A DNA stretch of 64,000 nucleotides from Nocardioides donggukensis (GTDB lineage: Bacteria > Actinomycetota > Actinomycetes > Propionibacteriales > Nocardioidaceae). The stretch covers positions 434,001 through 498,000 of the forward strand of contig NZ_JACYXZ010000003.1 in the NCBI RefSeq assembly GCF_014842875.1. The letters run 5' to 3'. A program made the position numbers and the translations under genes. How positions within the stretch are numbered: the stretch's first letter is position 1; each line of letters opens with the position of its first letter. Below are positions 1-9,224 of this stretch, piece by piece. The notes beneath the pieces are model-generated. The model made no database searches, was not told the origin of the DNA, and saw only the letters and a list, made by a program, of their open reading frames with translations.

Positions 1-2924
1 GCCCCCGCCGCCTGCGGCGAGGCCGCACGCAGCGAGATCCGGTCGATGTCGGTCAGGTTCATGACGTCCCAGCCGAACCAGTCGCCCGGCTCGATGTAGC
101 CGACGTTCTGACCACCACCGGCCGAGTCGCCCGCGGTCTCCCGGATCACGCCGGCTGCACCCGGCGAGGTGGAGCCCTCGAGGCGACCGGTCGAGTCGAA
201 GAACTCGGCCTCGGTGCGCTTGGTGTGGAGCACGACCGTGTCCTGCCCGTCCAGGGGTGCGACGCCACCGGCGCCGCCTCCGTCGGTGTACGTGGCCGTG
301 ATCGTGCCGAAGATGTTGGCACCCACGTGGCCCTCGTCGCCCGGCAGCGGCAGGGTGCCGCTGCAGCCGGTGTACTGCTCGTACCCGTGGGCGTGCTCGT
401 CGTGGCCCAGCGCGGGCTGGACGACGACCCGGTCACAGTCGATCTCGCCGTCCTCCGGGTCGGTGACGACCACCTCGTACTTCATGGTGTCGCCGAACTC
501 GAAGAAGCCGCCGTCGACCGGGAGGACCAGCTCGACCTCGGGCGCGGTGTTGCCGACCACGATGTCGATGTTGGACACCGCTGTGCGGCCGTCCTCGTCG
601 GTGACCGTGAGCCGCGCGGTGTAGTTGCCGACCTCGGTGTAGGTGTGCGTCGGGGTGGCCTCGGTGCTGTCGGTGCTGCCGTCGCCGTCGAAGTCCCAGG
701 CGAAGGTCACCGGCGTCCCGTCCGGATCCCGCGACCCGGCGCTGTCGAAGGCCACCTCGAGCGGGGCCGGTCCGGAAGTCCGGTCGGCGGTCGCCCGAGC
801 GATCGGCGCCCGGTTGCCCTGGACGTAGTCGATCCGGTAGATCCCGGAGTCGGCGTTGTTCCCGCCGAACCCACTGCCCCACTCGATCATGTAGAGCGCG
901 CCGTCCGGCCCGAACTGCAGGGCGTGCGGGCGGGTCATCGGCAGGTCGGGCAGGAACCGGTTGACGTCGGTGTAGTCGGTGCCGGCCTCGTTGAGCTGCA
1001 CGGTGAAGAGCCGGCTGTTGTTCCAGTCCGCCCAGATCGCCTTGCCGTCGAAGTAGGCGGGCCACTTGCGCTCGGAGTCGAGCTCGGCGTCGTAGGCGTA
1101 GGTGCCGGAGGTCATCGGGGCACCGCTGCCGCCGATCTCCGGTACGCCGGTCGACGACTTGCCCTGCCACACGGTGGAGGGGATCGCGGCGGGCAGCTCG
1201 GTGAGGCCCGTGTTGTTGGGTGAGTCGTTGACCGGTGCCGAGCAGTCGAACTTGCCGCCGGACGTGCCGGCCGCGAAGTCGCGGTCGTTGTAGGCCACAT
1301 TGTCGCTGACGCAGTAGGGCCAGCCGTAGAAGCCCGGCTCGCTCAGGATGTTCCACTCGACCCGGCCGTCGGGACCGCGGTTGGCGTTCGCCGAGCCGGC
1401 GTCCGGGCCGTAGTCGGCGACGAGGAGCTTGCCGGTCTGCTCGTTCAGGCCGATCCGGAACGGGTTCCGGAAGCCCATGGCGTAGATCTCGGGGCGGGTC
1501 TTGGCGACCCCCTCCGCGAAGAGGTTGCCCTCGGGGATGTCGTACCCGCCGTCGGCCGTCGGCGTGATTCGCAGGACCTTGCCGTTGAGGTTGTCGGTGT
1601 TGGCGGAGGTGCGCTGGGCGTCCCACGCGGAGCGACCGTCGCGCTCGTCGATCGGGGCGTAGCCGTCGGAGGCGAACGGGTTGGTGTTGTCCCCGGTGGC
1701 GATGTAGAGGTTGCCGTCATTGTCGAACTCCATCGCACCGCCGGCGTGGCAGCACTGGTTCCGCTGGACGGAGATCTCCAGGACGTCCTTCTTGGTCGTC
1801 ATGTCCAGCGTGTTGCCGGTCAGCTCGATGCGCGAGACCCGGTCGATGGCCTCGGATCCGGCCGGGGAGTAGTAGAGGTAGACCCAGTTGTTGGTCTCGA
1901 AGTCGGGGTCGAGCGCGACACCGAGCATGCCGAACTCCTGGCCGGTGTAGACGTCGAGCTCTCCGGCCTTCACGACGTTGCCGTTGGGCAGCACGATCTT
2001 GACCTCGCCGTTGCGGTCGACGTAGACGACCCGGCCGTCGGGAGCGATGTCCAGCTCCATCGGGTTCGCCGTGTTGTCGTCCAGGGCAATCTTCTCGAAG
2101 CTCTCCGGCAGGGTCGCGGAGCAGTCCGCGGCCTCCACGCCGGCCGCCGTACGGATGCCGCCCAGGAGGTGGTGCCGGAACTGCGGGTCGGCGAAGCTGG
2201 CGTCGGTGTGGCCCATGCCGGTGTACCAGGAGCGTCCTCCGCGGTAGTCCTGGCACCAGCTGATCGGGTGCTCGACGCCCATGTCGCCGCCGTTGTACGT
2301 CGACTCGTCCAGCGAGGCGAGCACGTGGACGTCACCGCGCGGGTTGGAGAGGTAGTTGTACCACTCGTCGAAGCGGTCCCAGGTGGGAGACATCCCGGCC
2401 GTGGACGGGTGGGCCGGGTCCTCGACCTTCACCGTGGCGTCCTGCTGGGCCGGGTGCCCCTTGAAGTAAGCACCGACGAGGTCGCCGTACCAGGGCCAGT
2501 CGTACTCGGTGTCCGACGCGGCGTGGATGCCGGCGTAGCCGCCGCCACCCTCGATGTAGCGCTCGAAGGCCCCCTGCTGCTGGGCGTTGAGCACGTCGCC
2601 CGTCGTCGAGAGGAAGATCACCACGTCGTAGCCGGCCAGGTTCTCGTCGGTGAAGTCGGCCGCGTCCTCCGTGGCGTCGACGGTGAACCCGTTCTCCGTG
2701 GCGAGGGACTCGATGGCGGCGATGCCGCTCTCGATCGAGCCGTGCCGGAAGGCAGCGGTCTTGCTGAAGAGCAACGCGTTGAACGGCGTCGCCTCGGCGT
2801 GGTCCGGGTGGGCCGCCGCGGAGCTCACTCCGAGTGCCTGGGCGCTCAGCGCGACCAGCAGGGCGACAGCGAGCGCGAACGGCTGACGGATCCGTCGCAG
2901 GTGGCGCGTGATGACCTGTCTCAT
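1..2924 (-). CDS. Secreted ThuA + glucose/sorbosone dehydrogenase-like + PKD protein, partial (C-terminus off left edge)
   Basis: About 974 residues are visible before the frame leaves the window. The start ATG at 2924 is preceded by GAAGGAG-type sequence. Residues 1-38 form a Sec signal peptide ending near SSAAA. Residues about 46-250 are a ThuA domain (GGGYAGIHAASDTEYDWPWY). About 275-690 read as a six-bladed glucose/sorbosone dehydrogenase-like propeller (GMLGVALDPDFETNNWVYL, FRNPFRIG, GWPYC). About 700-790 is a PKD domain (FAWDFDGDGSTDS), followed by an Ig-like stretch and, from about 900, what looks like the start of a carbohydrate-binding module (VGYIEPGDWFGWD). This architecture is common in large secreted actinobacterial proteins annotated as ThuA or PKD proteins; the substrate is not known. 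As last gene of the pentose operon it may oxidise or bind extracellular carbohydrate (inference). Confidence 0.88.
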   Translation of the reverse strand, partial: MRQVITRHLRRIRQPFALAVALLVALSAQALGVSSAAAHPDHAEATPFNALLFSKTAAFRHGSIESGIAAIESLATENGFTVDATEDAADFTDENLAGYDVVIFLSTTGDVLNAQQQGAFERYIEGGGGYAGIHAASDTEYDWPWYGDLVGAYFKGHPAQQDATVKVEDPAHPSTAGMSPTWDRFDEWYNYLSNPRGDVHVLASLDESTYNGGDMGVEHPISWCQDYRGGRSWYTGMGHTDASFADPQFRHHLLGGIRTAAGVEAADCSATLPESFEKIALDDNTANPMELDIAPDGRVVYVDRNGEVKIVLPNGNVVKAGELDVYTGQEFGMLGVALDPDFETNNWVYLYYSPAGSEAIDRVSRIELTGNTLDMTTKKDVLEISVQRNQCCHAGGAMEFDNDGNLYIATGDNTNPFASDGYAPIDERDGRSAWDAQRTSANTDNLNGKVLRITPTADGGYDIPEGNLFAEGVAKTRPEIYAMGFRNPFRIGLNEQTGKLLVADYGPDAGSANANRGPDGRVEWNILSEPGFYGWPYCVSDNVAYNDRDFAAGTSGGKFDCSAPVNDSPNNTGLTELPAAIPSTVWQGKSSTGVPEIGGSGAPMTSGTYAYDAELDSERKWPAYFDGKAIWADWNNSRLFTVQLNEAGTDYTDVNRFLPDLPMTRPHALQFGPDGALYMIEWGSGFGGNNADSGIYRIDYVQGNRAPIARATADRTSGPAPLEVAFDSAGSRDPDGTPVTFAWDFDGDGSTDSTEATPTHTYTEVGNYTARLTVTDEDGRTAVSNIDIVVGNTAPEVELVLPVDGGFFEFGDTMKYEVVVTDPEDGEIDCDRVVVQPALGHDEHAHGYEQYTGCSGTLPLPGDEGHVGANIFGTITATYTDGGGAGGVAPLDGQDTVVLHTKRTEAEFFDSTGRLEGSTSPGAAGVIRETAGDSAGGGQNVGYIEPGDWFGWDVMNLTDIDRISLRAASPQAAG

Positions 2925-3022
2925 CACATCTCCTTCGTGGGGGTGTTGACGATGTGCTCCGTGCGGTCCGGGGCGGGTCCCCGGGCGGTCGGCCCTGGTG
3001 TGCGCGTGCAGTCGGTGGGGGG

Positions 3023-4195
3023 TCAGCGGACCCCGAGCAGGTGTTCCATGGCGAGCTGGTCGAGGGCCTCCATCCCCACGCTGCGCAGGCGCAGCCGGTC
3101 GAGGTCGTGGGTCTCGGAGCGGAGGTCGGCGAGCGACTCACCCTGGGCCATCGTCGGCACGTCGAGCTCCGGTACGGCGGCGGCCGCGAGGGCGGTGGCG
3201 ACCTCCGGGTCGGCCCGGAACGCCAACGCCCGCTTCCTGAGGATCAGGTAGTTGCGCATGCAGGCCCGGGCCGACTCCCAGACGCCGTCCTCGGCCTCGG
3301 CCCGCGGCGGCTTGAAGTCGAAGTGCACGAAGCCCTCGTAGGCCGCGCCGGTGCCGGCGCCCAGCAGGGCGTCGACGGTCCAGAAGGCGCCGCGCAGGTT
3401 GCCCGCACCGAAGCGCAGGTCCTGGTCGAACCGCGGGCCGTGCTGGCCGTTGAGGTCGACGTGGAAGAGCTTGCCGTGCCACATCGCCTGGGTGATGCCC
3501 TGCGCGAAGTTCAGGCCGGCCATCTCCTCGTGGCCCACCTCCGGGTTCACGCCCACCATGTCGGCGTGCTCGAGCTCGTTGATGAAGGCGATCGCGTGCC
3601 CGATCGTCGGCAGCAGGATGTCCCCACGGGGCTCGTTGGGCTTGGGCTCGATGGCGAACCGCATCCGGTAGCCCTGCTCCTTCACGTAGGCGCAGAGCAG
3701 GTTCAACCCCTCGGCGTACCGGTCGAGAGCGGCCTTCACGTTCTTGCCGGCGCCGTGCTCGGCGCCCTCACGGCCGCCCCACAGCACGAACGTCTCGGCC
3801 CCGAGCTCGGCGGCGAGGTCGATGTTGCGCAGGACCTTGGCCAGGGCGTGGCGCCGGACGCCGCGGTCGTTGGCGGTGAGCGCGCCCTCCTTGAACACCG
3901 GGTCGCCGAACAGGTTGGTGGTGACCATCTCGACGGCCAGGCCGGTGTCGGCGACGGCCTTGCCGAAGCGCTCGAGGGTCGCCTCCCGCTCGGCCTCGTC
4001 GGGCACCAGGTCGTCGTCGTGGAAGGTCACCGCCGCGGCGCCGAGGTCGGCCAGGCGGTACGTCGCCTCGATCGGGTCGAGCGGCGCCCGGCTGGCCGGG
4101 CCGAAGACGTCGACGCCCTGCCAGCCGACCGTCCACAGCCCGAACGAGAACCTGTCCTCGGGGCGAGGGGTGTAGGGATCCGTGGAGGTGCTCAT
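3023..4195 (-). CDS. xylA: Xylose isomerase
   Basis: 390 residues, the usual length of the compact actinobacterial (class I) xylose isomerases, which convert D-xylose to D-xylulose in the cytoplasm with two divalent metals. Active-site landmarks are all present: VTFHDDD (His59/Asp62), [18 protein letters not shown] (Glu/Lys pair), [32 protein letters not shown] and HFDFKPPR. The ATG at 4195 overlaps the stop of the upstream oxidoreductase gene (ATGA), so the two are translationally coupled. The product feeds xylulokinase, encoded divergently at 10683. Upstream in-frame sequence would only read through another frame of the preceding gene, so this start is preferred. Confidence 0.95.
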   Translation of the reverse strand: MSTSTDPYTPRPEDRFSFGLWTVGWQGVDVFGPASRAPLDPIEATYRLADLGAAAVTFHDDDLVPDEAEREATLERFGKAVADTGLAVEMVTTNLFGDPVFKEGALTANDRGVRRHALAKVLRNIDLAAELGAETFVLWGGREGAEHGAGKNVKAALDRYAEGLNLLCAYVKEQGYRMRFAIEPKPNEPRGDILLPTIGHAIAFINELEHADMVGVNPEVGHEEMAGLNFAQGITQAMWHGKLFHVDLNGQHGPRFDQDLRFGAGNLRGAFWTVDALLGAGTGAAYEGFVHFDFKPPRAEAEDGVWESARACMRNYLILRKRALAFRADPEVATALAAAAVPELDVPTMAQGESLADLRSETHDLDRLRLRSVGMEALDQLAMEHLLGVR

Positions 4196-5373
4196 GCGCT
4201 GATCTCCTGCCATGTCCGGCTGTCGGAGCTCGACTCGACGGCGGCCAGCACGCGCTGGACCTGGAGACCGTCGGCGAAGCTCGGGTGGGGGTCCTCGCCC
4301 TGGGCGAGGGAGGTGACCAGGTCGACGACCTGGTGGGTGAACGCGTGCTCGTAGCCGAGTCCGTGGCCGGGCGGCCACCAGGCGGCGGCGTACGGGTGAT
4401 CGGCCTCGGTGACGAGGATCCGTCGGAACCCGGCCGTCTCGGCCGGCTCCTCGGCGTCGTAGAACTCGAGGACGTTCATGTCCTCGAAGTCGAACGCGAG
4501 GCTGCCCCGCGCGCCGTTGATCTCGATGCGGATGCCGTTCTTCCGTCCGGTGGCGAACCGGGTGGCCTCGAAGACGCCGACGGCGCCGGTCGTGAAGGTG
4601 GCCAGGAAGACGGCCGCGTCGTCGACGGTGACCGCACCCCGCTCCGTCGAGGCGGTGCCGGAGAGGCCCGAGTGCTCGAGGGCGAGGGGACGCTCGTCGA
4701 CGAAGGTCCGCAGGTGGCCGGAGACCGACGAGATCCGCTCGCCGGTGATGAACTGGGTGAGGTCGATGATGTGGGCGCCGATGTCCCCGAGCGCGCCCGA
4801 GCCGGCCTTGTCCTTCTCGAGCCTCCACGACAGCGGCGCCTCGGGGTCGGCGATCCAGTCCTGGAGGTACTGGGCGCGGACGTGCCGCACCTCGCCGATG
4901 CGGCCGGCCTCGACGAGCCGTCGGGCCAGGGTGACGGCGGGGACCCGGCGGTAGGCGAAGCCGACCATCGCCCGGACCCCTACGGCGCGGGCCTTGTCGG
5001 CGGCGGCCGACATGCGCTCCGCTTCCTCGACAGTATTGGCCAGGGGCTTCTCGCACAGCACGTGCTTGCCCGCCTCCAGCGCGGCGACGGCGATCTCCGC
5101 GTGCGAGTCCCCCGGAGTGCAGATGTCGACGAGGTCGACGTCGTCCCGCTCAAGGAGGCGCCGCCAGTCGGTCTCGCTGTCGGCCCAGCCGAGCCGGGCC
5201 GCGGCATCGGCCGCCCGGGCGCCGTCGCGGCCGCAGACCACGGACATCACCGGCCGCAGGGGCAGGTCGAAGAATCGGGGCGCGGTCCGCCAGGCGTGGG
5301 AGTGGGCAGCGCCCATGAAGGCGTGGCCCACCATGCCGACCGAGAGGGCCGGCGCCGTCGTGCCGTGGTTCAT
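4192..5373 (-). CDS. Gfo/Idh/MocA family NAD(P)-dependent sugar oxidoreductase
   Basis: 393 residues. An N-terminal Rossmann fold ([10 protein letters not shown], residues about 12-21) is followed by the family signature EKPLAN (about 107-112), which carries the conserved catalytic-region lysine. The C-terminal alpha/beta domain includes DIGAHIIDL and [13 protein letters not shown]. Family members oxidise or reduce sugars, inositols or sugar derivatives; the substrate cannot be read from sequence. It lies between the binding-protein gene and xylA. The 3' end overlaps xylA by four bases, and the 5' side follows a strong hairpin (5394-5432). Together with the downstream ThuA-type protein it may handle an oxidised glycoside that arrives by the same importer (inference). 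Confidence 0.85.
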   Translation of the reverse strand: MNHGTTAPALSVGMVGHAFMGAAHSHAWRTAPRFFDLPLRPVMSVVCGRDGARAADAAARLGWADSETDWRRLLERDDVDLVDICTPGDSHAEIAVAALEAGKHVLCEKPLANTVEEAERMSAAADKARAVGVRAMVGFAYRRVPAVTLARRLVEAGRIGEVRHVRAQYLQDWIADPEAPLSWRLEKDKAGSGALGDIGAHIIDLTQFITGERISSVSGHLRTFVDERPLALEHSGLSGTASTERGAVTVDDAAVFLATFTTGAVGVFEATRFATGRKNGIRIEINGARGSLAFDFEDMNVLEFYDAEEPAETAGFRRILVTEADHPYAAAWWPPGHGLGYEHAFTHQVVDLVTSLAQGEDPHPSFADGLQVQRVLAAVESSSDSRTWQEISA

Positions 5374-5393
5374 CTGGGCTCTCCTGGGTGGTG

Positions 5394-5432
5394 ACGGGTG
5401 CCCGCCGCCAGGTGTGCGCGGCGGGCACCCGT
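5394..5432 (-). terminator. Strong intra-operon hairpin after the binding-protein gene
   Basis: ACGGGTGCCCGCCGC (5394-5408) pairs perfectly with 5418-5432 across a 9-base loop. It has no U-tract. It sits between the stop of the sugar-binding protein gene and the start of the oxidoreductase gene. Such hairpins commonly protect binding-protein mRNA and attenuate downstream expression; that role here is inferred. Confidence 0.6.
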
Positions 5433-5443
5433 GCTCGGGTGGG

Positions 5444-6511
5444 TCAGGACTCGAAGGCGCTCGGGAGGTACTGGTCGACGTTGTCCTCGGTCACGACAGG
5501 CGCGAACAGCTGGACGGTGCGCGGCACCGAGACCTCGGCGAGGTCGCCCATCGCCTTGCCCTGGACGAGCAGCCGGGCCATCTTGACGCCGTCCGCGCCC
5601 TGGGTGGAGGGATAGATGACGGTCGCGGCGAGCACGCCGTCCCCCGCCTCGATGGAGCGCATCGCGTTGGCCGAGCCGGCGCCGCCGACCATGATGAACT
5701 CGTCACGGTTGGCGTTCTCGATGGCCGCCAGGACACCCACGCCCTGGTCGTCGTCGTGGTTCCACAGGGCGTCGATCTTGGGCGCCGCCTGGAGCAGGTT
5801 GGACGCCGCGCGCTCACCGCCCTCGACGGTGAAGTCGGCCGCGACCCGGTTGTCGACCTTCTGGCCGCACGTGGCGAGCGCGTCCTTGAAGCCCTGGCTG
5901 CGGTCCTGGGTCAGTGGCAGGGAGTCGATACCGGCGATCTCGGCGACGACGGCTCCCTTGTCGTCCCCGACCTGCTCGCAGACGTACTGCCCCGCGGAGA
6001 CACCCATCCCGTAGTTGTCGCCGAGCACGGTCACCCGCGCGGCGTTGGGGTCGTTGAACTCCCGGTCGACGTTGATCACCGGAATCCCGGCCTCCATCGC
6101 CTTGAGGGCGACCGGCGTCATCGCCGCACCGTCGAACGGCAGCAGCACGATCGCGTCGACGCCGTCGTTGATGAACGTCTCGACCTGGCTGATCTGGAGG
6201 TTGACGTCGTTGGTGCCCTCGGCGACCTTCAGATCCACGTCCTCGTACTGGTCGGCCTGGTCCTTGGCAGCCTGGGTGATCGCCGCCATCCAGCCGTGGT
6301 CGGCCGCAGGCGCCGAGAACCCGATGGTCACGGTGTCCCCGGCCTCGTCGTTCGAGCCCGACGCGGCGTTGGAGGTGCCCCCCGACGCGTTCGAGGTCTC
6401 CGGGCTGTTGCTGGTGCAGGCCCCCAGGGCGAACACGGCGAGACCGGCGACGAGCCCGGTCTGCACGCGCCGACGTGGGGCCGGGCGGGTGGTGAGGGTC
6501 GGCAGGGCCAT
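5444..6511 (-). CDS. Sugar ABC transporter substrate-binding lipoprotein (ribose/xylose type)
   Basis: 355 residues. The basic N-terminus and hydrophobic segment end in lipobox FALGAC (Cys32), so the protein is membrane-anchored. The mature part is a periplasmic-binding-protein-like domain (PF13407 type): VTIGFSAPAADHGWMAAITQ, VDAIVLLPFDGAAMTPV, GIPVINVDREF and IDALWNHDDDQGVGVLAAIE. A start at ATG 6511 is supported by AAGGAG eight bases upstream. The gene follows the permease gene by 95 bases and precedes the hairpin at 5394-5432. Together with the CUT2-type ATPase and permease it forms a pentose importer; xylose is the likely cargo because xylA, xylB and a ROK regulator are adjacent. Confidence 0.9.
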   Translation of the reverse strand: MALPTLTTRPAPRRRVQTGLVAGLAVFALGACTSNSPETSNASGGTSNAASGSNDEAGDTVTIGFSAPAADHGWMAAITQAAKDQADQYEDVDLKVAEGTNDVNLQISQVETFINDGVDAIVLLPFDGAAMTPVALKAMEAGIPVINVDREFNDPNAARVTVLGDNYGMGVSAGQYVCEQVGDDKGAVVAEIAGIDSLPLTQDRSQGFKDALATCGQKVDNRVAADFTVEGGERAASNLLQAAPKIDALWNHDDDQGVGVLAAIENANRDEFIMVGGAGSANAMRSIEAGDGVLAATVIYPSTQGADGVKMARLLVQGKAMGDLAEVSVPRTVQLFAPVVTEDNVDQYLPSAFES

Positions 6512-6606
6512 GATGCTGCTCCTTGTTTCCTTGTCCGGCAGAGTCGTCCGGGTCGATGGGTGCTGTCGTCCGAGGTGCGGGGGGCGCCCATGGGGCGCGG
6601 GTCCGG

Positions 6607-7698
6607 TCATGTCTTGCTCCGGGAGGCCAGTCGCTGCTGCAGCAGCACGGCGACGACGATGATCAGCCCCTTCACCACGGACTGCACCGAGATGGAGAGG
6701 TTGTTGAGCGTGAACACGTTCGAGAGCGTGGTGAAGATCAGCACGCCGAAGACGGTGCCGACGATCGTGCCGCGGCCCCCCGAGAGGAGCGTGCCGCCGA
6801 TGACGACGGCCGCGATCGCGTCGAGCTCGTAGAGCGTCCCGTGCGTCGAGCTGCCGGTCGTCGTCCGGGCGACCAGCATCAGCGCGGCGATGCCGCAGCA
6901 GAGGCCGACCACCACGTAGAGCATCACCGTGTGTCGCTGCACCCGGATCCCCGCGAGGCGGGCCGCCTCGGGGTTGCCGCCGACGGCGAGGGTGCGGCGA
7001 CCGAACGTGGTCCGGTTCAGCACGATCCAGCCGACCACGGCGACGAGGACGAAGATCAGCACGAGGACCGGGATGCCCAGGACCTCGCCGTTGAAGGCCT
7101 CCCGGAAGGCGGGCACGTTGATGATCTGGGTGCGCCGGTCCGAGAGGATCTCGGCCAGCCCACGGGCACTGGCCAGCATCGCGAGGGTCGCGATGAACGG
7201 CACCACGCCGCCGTAGGCGATCAGCAGCCCGTTGACCAGGCCGCAGCCGGCACCCACGGCCAGGGCCGCGACCACCATCACCAGCCAGTGGACGTCGTTG
7301 GCCATCGCCTGCGTGGCCAGCGTGGTGCTCCACACGGAGGCCAGCGCCAGGATGGCACCGACCGACAGGTCGATGCCGCCCCCGGTGATGACGAAGGTCA
7401 TCCCGATGCTCACCACCCCGATCGTCGCTGCCAGCCGCAGGATCGTGAGGATGTTGTCGACGTCGGCGAACCGGTCGCCGGCGGTGACGACCCCGACCAC
7501 GCAGAGCAGGCCCAGGGCGACGACCAGGCCGAGGTTGCGGCCGGCGCTCGAGCGCAGCACCGCCATCCCGGCGAGGGCTCGGCCGCCCGCCGTCCCGTTC
7601 GGCTCCGCGGCGGTGACGGGCACGGCCGGTTCCGTTGAAGGGGTCTCCGCGGGGGCGGCCGCCCCCGGCGCGGAGAGGCCCGTGCTGCTCTCGTTCAT
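6607..7698 (-). CDS. Sugar ABC transporter permease (CUT2/RbsC-like)
   Basis: 363 residues with about eight to ten hydrophobic membrane segments after a roughly 50-residue polar, Ala/Pro-rich N-terminal tail. Family landmarks are GMTFVITGGGIDLSVGAILA, VGAGCGLVNGLLI, NPEAARLAGI and AVVIGGTLLSGGRGTIVGT, as in RbsC/XylH-type permeases that form a homodimeric channel with the fused double ATPase. The ATG at 7698 overlaps the ATPase stop (ATGA). It would transport the sugar delivered by the downstream-encoded lipoprotein. Confidence 0.92.
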   Translation of the reverse strand: MNESSTGLSAPGAAAPAETPSTEPAVPVTAAEPNGTAGGRALAGMAVLRSSAGRNLGLVVALGLLCVVGVVTAGDRFADVDNILTILRLAATIGVVSIGMTFVITGGGIDLSVGAILALASVWSTTLATQAMANDVHWLVMVVAALAVGAGCGLVNGLLIAYGGVVPFIATLAMLASARGLAEILSDRRTQIINVPAFREAFNGEVLGIPVLVLIFVLVAVVGWIVLNRTTFGRRTLAVGGNPEAARLAGIRVQRHTVMLYVVVGLCCGIAALMLVARTTTGSSTHGTLYELDAIAAVVIGGTLLSGGRGTIVGTVFGVLIFTTLSNVFTLNNLSISVQSVVKGLIIVVAVLLQQRLASRSKT

Positions 7699-9224
7699 GC
7701 GACGCTTCCTTCCATCACGAGGTCCAGGACCCTGGACTCGTCGAGCTCTGTGGCCGGGGCCTCGTGCACGACGACGCCCTCGCGCACGGTCAGCACCCGG
7801 TCGGCCAACCCGAGGACCTCTTCGATCTCGCTGGAGACCACGACGATGGCGACACCCTTGTCGGCCAGCGACCTGATGAGGGTGTAGATCTCGGTCCGGG
7901 CGCCCACGTCCACGCCACGAGTCGGCTCGTCGAGGAGCAGCACCCGGCACTCGCGCATCAGCCAGCGTGCGAGCACCACCTTCTGCTGGTTGCCACCGGA
8001 GAGGTTGCGCACCGGGCGGTTCACCCCGGCGGGGCGGACGTCGAGGGCCGTGGTCAGCTGCTCCGCCTCCGCGCGCTCCGCCGCGCCGTTGAGGAAGCCG
8101 CCGCGCGAGAACCGCGCGAGCGTCGACACGGTGATGTTGTGGAAGACCGGGTGGTCGAGCAGGAGACCCTGGCTCTTGCGCTCCTCCGGGCACAGCCCGA
8201 CGCCGGCCCTGACCGACGCGGCCACGGCTCCGCTGCGCAGCCGCCTGCCGGCGACGCTTACCGTCCCGGTGCTCGGCCGCCGGGCTCCGTAGATCGCCTC
8301 CAGGATCTCCGAGCGGCCCGCGCCCACGAGACCGGCCAGGCCGACGATCTCGCCCGCGTGGACCGTCAGGTCGACCGTCGAGAAGACGCCGGAGACCGAA
8401 AGGCCACGGACCTCGAGGACCGGGTCGCCGAAGTCGTCGGCCGGACGGCGCGGGGGGAAGACGTACTCGATCGACCTGCCGGTCATGAGCTGGATGAGGT
8501 CCTGGGTGGGGGTGTCCTCGACCTGCAGGCCGGTGGCGACGGTGCGCCCGTCCTTGAGGACCGTGATCCGGTCGCCGATCTGGCGGATCTCCTCGAGCCG
8601 GTGCGAGATGTAGATGACCGCGACCCCCTCGGCGGTGAGGTTGCGGATCACCCGGAACAGGTTGCGGACCTCCTCCTGGTCGAGCACCGCCGAGGGCTCG
8701 TCGAGGATCAGCAGCCGGGTCCGGTGGGAGAGCGCCCGGGCCATGCTGACCACCTGCTGGGCGGCGGGCGAGAGCGTCCCAACCGGTCGCGTCGGCGAGA
8801 TCTCGCCGTGGCCCAGCCGCTCGAGGAGGGCCCGTGCCTGGGCGTTGGCGTGCGAGCGCCGCGAGAAGCCGCCGCGGGAGACCTCGTGGCCGAGGAAGAT
8901 GTTCTCGGCCACGGTCAGGTCCGCGACCAGGTCGAGCTCCTGGTAGATCGTCGAGATGCCGAGCCCCATCGCGGCCACGGGAGTGGTCAGCGAGACCGTC
9001 CCGCCGTCCCAGACGATGGTCCCGCCGTCGGGCTGGTAGGCCGCCGAGAGGACCTTGATCAGCGTGGACTTGCCGGCGCCGTTCTGGCCGAGCAGGCAGT
9101 GGACCTCGCCGGCCCGGACCTCCAGGTCCACGCCGCCCAGGGCGAGCACGCCGGGGAACTTCTTGATGATGCCGTGCATGCTCAGCAGGGGGCCCTCGGC
9201 GGCCTCGTGGGTCTGCGTGGTCAT
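7695..9224 (-). CDS. Sugar ABC transporter ATP-binding protein, two fused NBDs (RbsA/XylG-like)
   Basis: 509 residues with two nucleotide-binding domains in tandem. NBD1 has Walker A GQNGAGKST (about 40-48), signature LSPAAQQ in place of LSGGQ, and Walker B LLILDEPSAVLD. NBD2 has a degenerate Walker A (GLVGAGRSE), an intact signature LSGGNQQK and Walker B LLLDEPTRGVD. Split degeneration of this kind is normal in CUT2 ATPases. Overlaps of four bases on both sides tie it to the ROK regulator gene upstream and the permease gene downstream. Upstream in-frame sequence belongs to another frame of the regulator gene, so the ATG at 9224 is used. Confidence 0.93.
   Translation of the reverse strand: MTTQTHEAAEGPLLSMHGIIKKFPGVLALGGVDLEVRAGEVHCLLGQNGAGKSTLIKVLSAAYQPDGGTIVWDGGTVSLTTPVAAMGLGISTIYQELDLVADLTVAENIFLGHEVSRGGFSRRSHANAQARALLERLGHGEISPTRPVGTLSPAAQQVVSMARALSHRTRLLILDEPSAVLDQEEVRNLFRVIRNLTAEGVAVIYISHRLEEIRQIGDRITVLKDGRTVATGLQVEDTPTQDLIQLMTGRSIEYVFPPRRPADDFGDPVLEVRGLSVSGVFSTVDLTVHAGEIVGLAGLVGAGRSEILEAIYGARRPSTGTVSVAGRRLRSGAVAASVRAGVGLCPEERKSQGLLLDHPVFHNITVSTLARFSRGGFLNGAAERAEAEQLTTALDVRPAGVNRPVRNLSGGNQQKVVLARWLMRECRVLLLDEPTRGVDVGARTEIYTLIRSLADKGVAIVVVSSEIEEVLGLADRVLTVREGVVVHEAPATELDESRVLDLVMEGSVA

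Noticed and set aside
3023..5056. 677-codon frame as a fused oxidoreductase-isomerase
   Set aside because: The first 287 codons are a different frame of the Gfo/Idh/MocA gene; the isomerase has its own ATG at 4195 with a four-base overlap.
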